A program made the translations under genes and the position numbers. The notes beneath the pieces were generated by a model, which was given only the letters and a program-made list of their open reading frames with translations, ran no database searches and was not told the DNA's origin. Positions 11,641 to 22,515 of a stretch of 64,000 bases of DNA are shown here, in pieces. The stretch comes from Dendrolimus kikuchii (Eukaryota; Arthropoda; Insecta; Lepidoptera; Lasiocampidae). The DNA is taken from contig CM034392.1 in NCBI GenBank assembly GCA_019925095.2, positions 11,613,887 through 11,677,886 on the forward strand, given 5' to 3'. Within the stretch, counting starts at the first letter, position 1. The number at the start of each line of letters is the position of its first letter.

Positions 11641-13051
11641 TGAACTACAAACCATCGCTTACAACCAATTATAATTATACTTCCAGCAAAAAATAAGGTG
11701 TTTAGGAAGGTTTCTGAGATTTCATAAAGGTAAATGAAACTTACTCTACATGATAAATTCCCATAATAGCCAAGGTAAATCCTTGCCGACTCAATAACAA
11801 GGAGAAGCACGTATGCTGTAAGTGAAAGATATCTCGTCAGGTGCCCGAGTGAGTCCAGCTGAAATAAATATCGTAATTGTCTATTTGTACCTGCCTAAAG
11901 CCGTTTTCACTAACATTATTTCGGAAACCGTTTCTGAAATACGTAGAAGTTTACAGAAACAATGTTTCGGAAATGTTGTCATCCACGGCTGCAACCGTTG
12001 TGATACTCGTCGTATCGACTTGTTATTCAAATATATGTCTCATAAAGGTGGTATTACATCCATAAATTTAGCTCGCGTAAGTGTCTATTTTTAAGACCAA
12101 CAAGCACTAACATTTATTAATAATACTGGACTCGATTGTGAAAGATTGTAGGGCCGGGCTATGGCCCTTCAATCGCGTGATCAGAACGATAAAATTCGCC
12201 CTTGAGTCGCACGGTCCTAACTCATATTTCGAAAAAGATCCGAAGCTCTTGTGCGCAGGCTAAGGTCACCGCTTAAAAATAGTGGCGCGGATTGCAGCAA
12301 GAGTGAAAAGGATAGCAGCCACTGCGTTAAATGATTGTTTATTCCTGAACAGTGGTTGTGTAAATCCAATTGAAATTTCCATTTGAGCAAAACTATCAAT
12401 TTCAACTTACCTTTACATACAAGAAGAATCCTGTAACTAATGCCCACAGGATAAAATGAGTATAATTTATAAAGAGACATTTTTGTAGATGAAGCATTAT
12501 TCTGTATTCCATATTGGTTACAATAAAAATTAAATTAGCAATAGTATGATTCTTAAACTTAGGTTAAAACAGTTCATAAAAATTCTCTCTGCTATTCTAC
12601 AATTAATGTTTGTTTATTCTGTTGCTTAGGAAACACAAAATGCAGAGTACATTAATTAATATAATAGGAGAACTATAAACTTGGTCGAAGTTATATAATA
12701 GGAACGCGACATATTGTTCTATACGTACAATTGCTTATACAAATAGCATCCATTTTGAAGGCACACACATAAACATATATCTATCTCGTTCTTACTCAGC
12801 ACTGTAACTCGCAGGAAAACAATATAACAGTATTTCAGTGCGTACATAAAGTGGAACATGAATATACGTAAATACCTAATGAGGCCGAAAATCCGCCATG
12901 TTTAGTGCACCAAATGTCATTATCAGTCAGTGCACCCGGTACTTGTCTTGTCAAAAAGTCGTGGTATAAATCAAAATAACTAATTATCTTTCAATATTTT
13001 GCTTGTGATTTAAAATAATTGAAGCCAAATATAAATAATTACGTCGCAGAT
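11641..13051. other. Intergenic sequence leading to the THAP gene
   Basis: No supported exon. Short open frames around 11822-12094 lack family similarity that I can see. The last 160 bp before 13052 probably hold the promoter and 5' UTR of the THAP gene; a CCGCCATGTTTAGTG block at 12893-12907 recurs at 15269-15283. Confidence 0.3.
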
Positions 13052-14264
13052 ATGTCCGTGTGCAGTGTAATAGGGTGCGGCATAAGAAAAACACCAAATC
13101 AGTCATCTTTAACCATACACAGGTACGCTGTAAATAACATTAAAAATATTGCTTATTGTTAATGTTTCCGGGAAAATAAAGGAAGATTTTCATTATAATT
13201 AGCAAGGTTCTTATGTGCAGTTATAGGTCATGAATGGATTTAACTTATTTAACTATATTTTTACGCTTAAATAATGTTAATTTATTAGCTGGGGTTGTAC
13301 ATTATTTATCGACTTTGATATCGATATAATATGATTGCTTATATAAAATTTCTTATTTTATCATGCTACCCCGCTTAAAACATACAAAAATAATAATTAA
13401 AACATATTTTATAGGATCCCAAGAAATGAGCGTATAAAGAAAAAGTGGCTGGAAGCCATTGGAATGGAAAATATAAAGCCAAATGCAAAATATATTTATA
13501 TTTGCTCGCTACATTTTGATGATAAATGTTTCAACAAAACTCTGGATGTGACTCGACTACGAGATGATGCCGTGCCCTTCAAATTTGTAAGAGTAAGTTA
13601 ATACTGTATATACTTTTATAGTTAGTATTGATATACTTTTTTTTAATTATATACATATTTTAATACATACATATTATTTTATAACAAAACGTGCTATAAA
13701 AGGATCAAAATTAATATACAAGTTTTGTATGGTGGGACGATGATCAGCAGGATAGTCGTTGGACTGTCGGCTTATTATATCATTCCTGCTCCGTCTTCGC
13801 AGTCGAAGGCCTAAATATGTCTTCTCGTGCCTCTCACCCTCATGGAGACTGCTCGTATAATTGAAATTTGTACTTTCACTTTTAGCCTTTGATATACTTG
13901 TTGCTGCTACCTTATTACTGACATGCTAGTTACTAGTTGTAGTCTATGTCATTCTCATTCTATATAACTATTTTAGAAAAACTTATGGGTTTTGTGGCTG
14001 TGATTCCATCCAAGAAATGTATTTGCCCAATTTGAATGATAATGTCATAATTTAAGCAAATTTTATGAAAAAAATACTGTGGACACAATTATTCTAAACT
14101 AATATTTCAATATTTTGCAGCGACATGCCAGCCAACATAAAACTGGCATATTAAAAGAAAACCAGTTGGAAACAATTCCTGTTTTGGCCGGTCCTGACAC
14201 CTCTACCTTGGTATTAGCTGCACATTTAAGGACTCTGCTGTTCTTTAGCTTCAAGAGATGTTAG
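13052..14264 (+). CDS. THAP-domain protein (130 aa)
   Basis: Three exons: 13052-13122, 13415-13592 and 14121-14264, total 393 nt, 130 aa plus TAG; all introns are GT-AG and phases agree. Residues 1-83 form a THAP zinc-dependent DNA-binding domain. C4 and C9 (MSVCSVIGCG) start the C2CH zinc site, W is in KKKWLEAIG, C and H are in YICSLHF, and the domain ends with the family AVPxxF-type motif (DAVPFKF). The remaining 47 residues hold no recognised domain. THAP proteins are nuclear DNA-binding factors, and many derive from P-element transposases. This one is very short and lacks any transposase or coiled-coil part, so it may be a small regulator, or an isoform with further exons I did not find. 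An AATAAA is present at about 14411. Confidence 0.8.
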
Positions 14265-14692
14265 ATTTTGTATATACAGACTCTTTATAGTGAAGCTATT
14301 GAACCTACTTAGATAAAAGTAATATGCTTTGACATCTTTAGAGGAATAAACCAAAACTGATGGTGTCACTTCTTTGAATTTTGTATTCCATGTAAAACAT
14401 CTAAGGTACAAATAAAACTCATATTATAAACTTATGCCTTTATTAGTTTTACTTTAATAAAAACTATTGTAAATTCGTTAAATTTTTAATAATTAAGTGA
14501 TTTTAGAGCGGAAGTCATAAGGAATGACGTTTGTAATTAAATAAATGTTCTGTAGGTGTTTTGTTTTTTTTTATCACGCGGCCCTTAATAAGTTTAAAAT
14601 TTGAATCACTCTCACTTATGGTGCAGCGCACCTATCTTGAGGTGCGTTGCGGTAATGTGTTACGGACTTTAGAGACAGCAACACAATTAAAA

Positions 14693-14748
14693 TAGATTGT
14701 AATAGAGAGGTAAGTAGTTTAGACTACTTACCTCTCTATTACAATCTA
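14693..14748. repeat. Perfect 26-bp inverted repeat
   Basis: Left arm 14693-14718 (TAGATTGTAATAGAGAGGTA and six more bases) and right arm 14723-14748 are exact reverse complements around TTAG. It is the first of three adjacent inverted repeats within 260 bp. No flanking duplication was obvious. Confidence 0.85.
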
Positions 14749-14754
14749 ATTAAT

Positions 14755-14830
14755 CTGTTTTGGATATCAAAATAACAGTACGTGTTTTTCATAGGAAAAA
14801 CACGTACTCTTATTTTGATATCCAAAACAG
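14755..14830. repeat. 36-bp inverted repeat with one mismatch
   Basis: Left arm 14755-14790, right arm 14795-14830, spacer ATAG. The arms begin CTGTTTTGGATATCAAAATA and differ at one base (C versus G). It starts six bases after the previous palindrome. RNA from it would fold into a long hairpin. Confidence 0.85.
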
Positions 14831-14839
14831 CATAGCTAG

Positions 14840-14951
14840 CTAGCATGCTAACGTTTTATCGCCGACATAAAGCTTCCATCCCTTTCCGGCATATACGCAA
14901 GTGCGAGCGAGACGGCAACATACGAAACGACGATAAAATTTAGCATGCTAG
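14840..14951. mobile_element. MITE-like element with 24-25-bp terminal inverted repeats
   Basis: Termini CTAGCATGCTAACGTTTTAT (from 14840) and, on the other strand, CTAGCATGCTAAATTTTATC (from 14951) match with few changes. The 63-bp core is GC-richer, with CGAGCGAGACGGCAACATA. Size and layout suit a miniature inverted-repeat element; the superfamily is unclear because no target duplication is certain. Confidence 0.55.
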
Positions 14952-15268
14952 AGATGGGCAGATGGCACTGTACTACGCCATATGTTTATGTTTTGTGGTC
15001 ACTGTGTTGTCAAACGACAACTTTATCAAATCAGTGTAGCAACTTTTAAAAATCGTCATATCGTTTACTTGATAAATTTGAAACACGAACTTGTCTTAGA
15101 TTTCACACATCTAAATCAAAGTATCTTTGCACATAACAATATACTTACTTCCTATTAAAGTATAAATTCTACAAATAATTAATACTCAATAATATTGAAA
15201 ATAAAATGAGCCAAGGACGTTTATCGATAAAACCTAATAACATTAAAATCTTCTGGGCAGCACTAAAA

Positions 15269-15297
15269 CCGCCATGTTTAGTGGCCAGATGACGTCA
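15269..15297 (+). promoter_or_regulatory. Possible promoter motifs: GCCATNTT block and CRE palindrome
   Basis: CCGCCATGTTTAGTG at 15269-15283 contains GCCATGTTT, the YY1/Pleiohomeotic core. A perfect CRE, TGACGTCA, follows at 15290-15297. The same 15-bp block occurs at 12893-12907, about 150 bp before the THAP start codon. Placed 1.2 kb before the first recognised mRpL16 exon, it could mark that gene's transcription start if a first exon lies near here (inference). It could also be a copied fragment. Confidence 0.35.
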
Positions 15298-15329
15298 CAG
15301 TGGCACGCATTTTTTATTGACGTTTCATT

Positions 15330-16390
15330 TCCATAGGTTTCCTACCGCGAAAAGGGTGGGGTGTAGTTATAGGGGTTAAACTTTACAATAGGGGTCACTG
15401 AATGTTAAGTAGTGGGGGGGGGGGGGGGAGGAGGAGTACTTCTCCCTTCTGCAACCCCCATGTCTAGGAGAATGTGACATTTAAGATATGATTTTTTTGT
15501 AAGCATAACTACTCATTTTTTTCAAAACGGTGTAGTTATTTCTTATTATTAAAGACGAGAAATGCAGAAGGAAGGTTGTGGTCAATGTAAAAAATATTTA
15601 ATACAGTCTAAAAACGCAGACTAAAGCCCACAAGCCGAGCGAGCAAAGCGAGTGTTCCATGACAGCAGTCAGCAAATGTCAATCTGATTAGACTCTGCAA
15701 AAGTTTAGCCGTTATAGGACACATTTATTTATTATGATCAGATCTGAACTTTTTTAAAATAGGTTAGAAGCTTCATGGTTATCATTTTTTTTTATAATCA
15801 CCCAAAACTCACTTTTTATGTCAACAATGTGCCCTATAACCATACCGCACCCTGCAAAAGTTTTATCTCAAATTGCTTTTCGCGTGCTGCATGCATTTAT
15901 CATGCATCACAATAATAATTAATCAATTGAATTTTCATTATTTTACTCATATAATATATATATTCAATTGTTTTTGTTTTCAATACATATATGTATTATT
16001 GTTTTAGTATAAATACATAAATATTCTAAGGTTTTGGTATAAATATGTATGTAGTATTTTTCTGAATCACATTAACAAAATGCAACAACCTTTTGGTAGC
16101 AATACTAAAATTAAAAATAAGACAATGTCTTAGAACATAACTGTTACTGTTTTGGGACTTCATAAATTAATACAACATTACAGAATTATAAAAATTTCAT
16201 GTTATTTTGTTATTTGAAAGAAAATAATAATGGAAATATTTTTTACAACATTATATAAAACACCAGTAAAAAAAATTATGTATATTATCAACTACATAAA
16301 TTAATTGTTATTGGCTTTCAGTTTTTGTTGAGTACATTCAATGTTATGTTTGATTAACTTCAAATTGAATTGGGCTTCTTATTTTGTAAT
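15330..16390. other. AT-rich stretch with a G-run, no gene seen
   Basis: Includes a G-run of about 16 bases at 15414-15429 and low-complexity AT text. An undetected first exon of mRpL16 may lie here; I could not identify it. Confidence 0.3.
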
Positions 16391-16485
16391 TATTATAAGT
16401 CATACAATTCACGGCACACCATATTAAAAATATAAACCAAATATTACTCAATGGTACTACTACCTTAATTAAATTACTACCTTTA

Positions 16486-19463
16486 ATGGTTCCAGATATT
16501 ATTATACCTGAACGACAGAGGCTACGTGTTTTTGATAAAGTCCCACAATATCCCCCAAATTTGAAACCTCCCAAAATGCAAAAACGCTTGAAATATATGA
16601 GAGGCCCAGAACCTTTACACACTTCTCTACAGTTAAAACAGTATGGTATTGTTGTAAGTACACAACCACATAATATTCTATTCATATTAGCCAATTTGTT
16701 TTTTATGATGGGATTGTATATTGGGGTAAAGAAGAAACACTGTCAAATGTAAATTTGTACTTACAAATTTTAGATGTATGCCTATACATCTAAAATTTAT
16801 ATTTAAGAGTTTTATAGTTTATATTTAAGAGTTTTATACAGGTTGAATTTTTCAAGTGGGCCTTCTGGGTCAAATATTAAACTATAGGAAATAGCGAAAA
16901 ACTCACTCTAAGGCTCAGACTCGACACTCCTGTGAATTATTTCACTATTTTAAATAGTTTAGGATTTGGCCCTGAAGGCCCACTTGAATTCAGCCTGTAT
17001 ATAGAGGTTTGTAAAACCTGTCTTTGAAAAGTGTGGTAGTATTATGTTCTATTTTCCTGAAATTGTGGGTCACATTTATATTATGTTAGTTTAGTGCCTA
17101 ATATAGCTGCATTTCATTGTAGTGATTTGTGTGAGAAAATTTTAGGACACGTGTATAGTGGACACTTCTGGCAGTGTTTTGTTCAAATCTAAAAATGCTC
17201 ATGACAAATGAAAAGATTGAAGAAATCTGCACAATGAGATAACCAATGTGTGAAATTCATCAATTCATATTGTTTTACAGTGCATAGTTATAATTATAGT
17301 GTCTGTTCAACTGAAATGAGAAGGCCTATATCAGTAGTTAGATTGTTTGGGCTCAGTTTATATTATATTTTCCCGATTCAAAGAAAGGGGAGCTATACCT
17401 CACAGAGAGTGCCTGCACTCGACACTTCACAGCTGTGTGAGCACACATCCTACCAGTAACAGTTACAACCTCTGCACTAAACCTATGTCACTGCGCTTGG
17501 CTTAGTATTCTGCACTGCCAGATCATGACACCAGGCCTGGTAAAGCTTATGTCTCGACAGGACAATACACAAGTACCTTTTTTGTGCTCATTTTTACATT
17601 GTGGACAAATCACGCAGTTGCTACACTGTCTGCACTATCTTTCAGGGCCTTATGGCAAAGATCCTTTAAGGTTTGATATTATAGTGGTTTAATGTTTATT
17701 AATGTATTGTATAATTTTACAGTATGTATTTTATAATTTTTAAGGCTACTGGAGGTGGTAGAATGCGCTTTGAACATTTTGAAATGGCTCGTCTAGTCGT
17801 TGCAAGGCATCTGGATCAAAAGAGAATGTATGCTATATGGCGTATTGACCCACCATGGCAACCGATCACCAAGAAAGGACAAGGCCAGAGAATGGGTGGT
17901 GGTAAAGGGGCAATTGATCACTATGTTACACCCATCAAGGCTGGTAGGGTGATAATTGAAGTTGCTGGAAAATGTGAATATGCTGAGGTATTTTTTTATT
18001 AACTTATAAACATTACTAATACCACAATAAAAAACACAACCCTTGTAATATCATAACTAATTTAAAGTCTGTAGTATTAGAAATATAAAAAAAACTTATA
18101 AACATGCCATGCCATTTTGCCCATATATTACAAAAAACTTTAGTTCAATATCCTGCAGGAACTAATACACTTTCTAAGATGAAAGTAATCTGTATTAATC
18201 ATTTGTGTCATAAAGTACATGAAAATTATTATATAGATACCTACCTACCTATATGTTAAACTGCCTAAATGATATGCCTGCAAGTTTGTCTACGCTTGAC
18301 TTGAAATTCTCGCGGGATTCCCGGGACACAAAGTACCGCAGCATTTATAAAAGAATATAACTATAAGCTATCGTTTTAGTGAAAACACTGTCGGAAATGG
18401 GCAGAATAAGGTCATTTTTATGCAACCGAACAACTTAAACCGCTCCCAGGTCAATTCTTCCGGAATTTCCGGGTTATAAATGTAGCGCAGATTTTAAGTC
18501 TTAAGAATTTTCTGTCGATCAGCGAAAACCGCATGGAAATGGGCTCAGTAGTTTTTACGTGAATACCAAACAAACAGACAAAAAATCTGAAAAAATAGCA
18601 ACGTGTTTGTTTTTAAATAGCTGAAATGTACAAACGCCGGCCGGCATGTTTAGAATTTTATAATATTATTTTTTCACTGATCGATAGCAAATATGTAATA
18701 AAATGTGTGATACTTTTTATCCCGGGTATCCCGCGGGAGTTTTCTCGGGAGCGGTTTGAAGTTGTTTGAGTGCATAACAATTAGCTTATTTCGACACAGA
18801 TTCCACTAAAATGATAGCTTAACATTCATTTTTAAATGCTGCAATACTTTGTATCCTGAGAATCCCGTGGGAATTTTCCCGGTTATTTTGCATGTGAAAT
18901 ATTTGCTGATTTAGATATCTATGTGGCTTAATATATCACTGTATCGATGTCTGAGTTAGCTTTTAATGCAAAGGCATTTTTCAAGAAAAAAGTATCTAAA
19001 GAGATACTTTTTGTCTTTAAATTGACATAGTTTCTGTGTACGGAATAAAATATTTAGTGAGCAGTGACATGAATAGCTTAACTTACTTTTAGTATATAAA
19101 AAATAATGTTCATGTGATGGCTTCCTTTGTTTTGAATAAAACTTCAGACTGACAAATGGTTCTGGACTTATTTAAATTTACGTTTTTATGTGGTCGATTG
19201 TTAATGCGAATATTGTTTCTTGATATCATAGATAATGTGAATTTTAGGTTTTCACCATGTTGAGAATAGTATCTGAACGGTTGCCATTTAAAGCAATGCC
19301 TGTATCACACGAGATTTTAGAGAAAAAACTCGCGAAAGAAAAATGGCTAGAAGAGAACAATCAAAACAAATATACTATGAAATACATCATACAAAATAAT
19401 ATGGGTGGATGTCATAAGATGCTGTCACCATTTGACTTTAAGTGGTATGGAAAATATCTGTAA
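16486..19463 (+). CDS. mRpL16: Mitochondrial ribosomal protein L16 (uL16m)
   Basis: Exons 16486-16653, 17745-17987 and 19248-19463, joined in phase 0, give 208 aa. It is a component of the mitochondrial large ribosomal subunit next to the central protuberance and tRNA path. The L16 core is clear: QYGIV then ATGGGRMRFEHFEMARLV, AIWRIDPPWQPITKK, RMGGGKGAIDHYVTPIKAGR, and a C-terminal tail with LSPFDFKWYGKYL typical of the mitochondrial form. The ATG at 16486 is only the first in-frame Met. The frame stays open upstream to a stop near 16397 and reads ...TTLIKLLPL before MVPDIIIPERQRLRV, which resembles family sequence. An upstream exon with the targeting peptide is therefore likely, joined at an acceptor such as ATAAG near 16400. 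Intron 1 holds a MITE (16839-16997); intron 2 holds two Helitron-like fragments in opposite orientation. Confidence 0.9.
16803..16836 (+). repeat. Short tandem duplication next to a 14-bp hairpin
   Basis: TATATTTAAGAGTTTTATA occurs twice head to tail across about 16799-16838. Just upstream, AAATTTTAGATGTA (16765-16778) pairs exactly with 16785-16798. Both lie in mRpL16 intron 1 and look like local rearrangement around the MITE. Confidence 0.5.
16839..16997. mobile_element. MITE with about 38-bp TIRs in mRpL16 intron 1
   Basis: Starts CAGGTTGAATTTTTCAAGTG at 16839; its reverse complement from 16997 starts CAGGCTGAATTCAAGTGGGC. TIRs continue through GGGCCTTCnGGGnCAAAT. TATA flanks both ends (16835-16838 and 16998-17001), consistent with a TA target duplication as in Tc1/mariner-type elements. 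159 bp, non-coding. Confidence 0.75.
18270..18895. mobile_element. Two Helitron-like family A fragments in inverted orientation
   Basis: 18270-18645 reads on the minus strand as family A (TTTTACGTGAATACCAAAC is the complement side of the CACGTAAAAACTACTGGGCC block). 18665-18895 reads on the plus strand (TAATAAAATGTGTGATACTT, TCCCGCGGGAGTTTT, GCGGTTTGAAGTTGTTTGAG). Both are truncated. They lie in mRpL16 intron 2. Confidence 0.55.
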
Positions 19464-22227
19464 GTTTATTATCTGTGAATATTTAGTTCTGTAGTATAAT
19501 ATATATATTGTAAAACATTATTGTTTTATTATTTGCCTGAAGTAAAAGTGATAATGTTGGAACAGGTGAATCCTTTCACAGATGAAGTACCTCGTTTATA
19601 ATATGTCTATTTCTACGACAGTAAGCAGTTAAGTGACGAGGGAAGTAGGTAATGCAAGTATGTAAACGCAACATAATCATATTGAACATGTGATACTGCT
19701 CTCCACTTCCCTCGCCACGATCCTGCTTGCTACATTAGAAGTGGTTATAATGCAAACGAAGGGTTAAAATAGACTTAATGGAAGCGATAGAGATACACAA
19801 CGGTCTTTAGGTATATGCAATGCAGTAGTTGACACTCAAATGAGGATACTACCATCGTACACAATGCCGCAACCTCCTAGATTTTGTACGATCGTAGCAA
19901 ATTATGTCATAAGTTGAACGAGTCAAATAGTGTTTAATAAAAACAGTAATTAAAAATATTTTTGGTGATATTTTAAAAGCAAATTATAGCAAGATATTTT
20001 AAGACCTGTTCTTTTATATGATGTTTTAGAATTTATTTTAATAATATGTCACCTACCCAATTGTTTCAAAAACCTCACGCGTTTGTTGCTCGGCTCAGAG
20101 GGCTTACTCAAACGTTTCGTTCGTTTTTGTTTTTGAACTTTTTTGTTTGTTTGTTTTAATATATTTTAGCTTGTTTTTTTTCTATTGCGTGTTCCATTTA
20201 TTTTTGTGTCGTATATACTATATTATTGTAGTTTTTTTATTTCTTTCTTTTATCTAAAATTTCATTTCGAACTGATGGGACGAAAACAACTGATGGAAGG
20301 CGTATGGCAATAAGGCCTCTGTCTCGCGCTTCAAATATTCTTCATACAATTAGATTTGTCGTGTGTCTTGGTTGTATATCTCAGTCTACTTCGGTACTTA
20401 TAGTGCAAGCATTTAACACTAGTAATTGAGAACAACTCTAATAATAGTGCCATCTGGTAATATAGAATTACTTTTCAGAGTTACATTGTTTACTAGGCGA
20501 GTGTTATTCCTAGTAGTATTCTTCCGTGGTTATAGGGAGTAATACAGGTATTAAAACAACATAATTATTTAATGATGGTTTATTAGATTTGACATTTCAT
20601 GAAAGGGTTTCCGTGACAAGCCTCAGTATGCATACATGTATAAACCTTGTAGCAATAATTATTTTATAAACTCCTTTCTTATAATTATGGCAAAACTCAA
20701 CAAAAACAAATGTTTACAGTAACAAACACTACCGCACAGAGTACTTATATTCTTATGACTCGTCCCTAACCTAACGACAAAAGCCAAACAACACACTAAC
20801 TTTTAATTATCATGATCCAAGAATATTACTCAAATACTGCTGCATGTGCAGACCTATTTCGCTGCTAATAAAATACATAGACACAACTCTTTAGTCATTT
20901 GTTTATTTGAGACAAATGTAGATTTTATTAATAAACAACACAAGAGAACATTTATATTAAGTGTATAATTGTAACAGACATGAAACATCATGATATCGTG
21001 TGCAACGCTACTCGGTCCATATATGATAAGCATCTCTACCACATTCATTTTCTATTTCTGAGTTTCCATCTCCTATAAATTATATAACGTCATAACAATA
21101 TTTACAAAGCCTAAGACACTATCTTACAGTTAAATGCAATTTACATTTCAAATAAATTAATAGTGTTTACAATATCATACAAGCGCTAGTTTCTTTTAGT
21201 ATATGATATGGCTTTTTATATAAGTATAAAACTGATTGAGAATCAATCCCTAACAGTCATTTTATCACAACTTGAAAACTTTTAATAGGCAGCTAACAGA
21301 CTTCATATTCCGAAAGACAGTTTATTATATTAGAAATAAAATATTTTGTGTCTTTGTTGCTGTGTCCAAAATTTAACTCACTTTTTCTGGCATCTGTATT
21401 CGGCCAATGAAAATTTTCAAGCAAGTTAATCTTTATGAATACCAATTGTATGGATCTATAGTTTTGAGCAAATCAATTAGCCCATTTTATTATAGTAGGT
21501 ATATTACATAATATTGACTAGTTTCATCTTATACTATACTTAATTAAATTATAAATTAATACCTCTAAAAACTGGCATTTGCAGTCTCACCGACATCTGT
21601 GTTTCGATTCTCCGATTTTGATGGATAGATTGGTTAAATGAAAATAATTTTGATAATTGTGTTGTAGGAATGCAATGCCTTTATATTGATAGAACTCTAT
21701 GCATAAATATATAGGCAGTAGCTAAGCTATAAGTTAAGGTAAAAGTGAGGTAGCGTTTTTAACTTCTAGTGGAAAAATATTTACAAATATGGAACAAATG
21801 CCTCTCGTTTGTATTTGGTATGGAAGGAATATATTATTTTAGTAAAGGATGATGAACAATAGGCAAGTATTCAATAAATAGGCAATCCATGGAGCTTAAA
21901 TGGGATTTCAGCTCGTAACTAGGAGAATAACATAGCAATAAATATATAGACAACATTTGTGTACAAATATTTACGATATTTTAATATTTGACGTAAAATT
22001 ACGAGTATTGACTACATGCACTTAATATCTTTATTAGGTAGGTAGGTACTTTAAATATGTGCAGCTTTGTAGATGACTAGAGTAAATACGTTTAACGATA
22101 ATTTATAATATAATTTATGTATAAAACAGTTACAATTTGTATAAGTATTTTTTGTTTTCGATCACTGCAAGGATCCACTTTGAGACATATATTGTATTGA
22201 GGATAATACGTTGACATGAAACGACTC
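19464..22227. other. 2.8-kb intergenic region between mRpL16 and TMEM132
   Basis: The two genes converge here. I see no exon or clear repeat. The right part is the 3' UTR of TMEM132 on the minus strand; a candidate polyadenylation signal (TTTATT on +, AATAAA on -) lies at 22030-22035. Confidence 0.35.
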
Positions 22228-22515
22228 CTATTCATAAGCCTCGCTCAGGTGCTCTAATAAGAACTTGAGCTGCGTTTTCATAAAGTTATTTTTATGAGCG
22301 ATGGAGTCGCAAAGCATTTGCGTGGGCGCGACGACGTTGCCGTTGCGTACGTTCTCGTAAATGTGAGAGTCCGCGTTGTTATTGTGCGTGTCAAATGTAC
22401 TATCCTCGATCCTATCAGTGGGCGCATTGTATACGTCGATTGGAGGAGCTTTGATGATATGCTGATATTTAAACGTAGACAATATCTGCCGGATCTTTGC
22501 AATGATCTGCTCTAC
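22228..22515 (-). other. In-frame 95-codon extension after the TMEM132 TGA stop
   Basis: The TMEM132 frame ends ...HNLK-ESNA-TGA (22518-22516). Translation past the TGA stays open for 95 codons to TAG at 22230-22228, reading VEQIIAKIRQILSTFKYQ at first and MKTQLKFLLEHLSEAYE at the end. The region is visibly richer in GC than the surrounding 3' UTR. An AG (GAGCAG, ending 22507) lies 24 nt after the normal acceptor; splicing there would omit the TGA and fuse K directly to IIAKIRQ in frame. So the tail could be reached by readthrough or by alternative splicing. Caution: two other frames over this stretch are also open for over 70 codons. Confidence 0.5.

Noticed and set aside
11822..12094. 90-codon open frame upstream of the THAP gene
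   Set aside because: No domain, no splice context and odd composition; likely chance.
16344..16694. Minus-strand 116-codon frame at the mRpL16 first exon
   Set aside because: Overlaps the clear mRpL16 exon antisense and shows no recognisable family.
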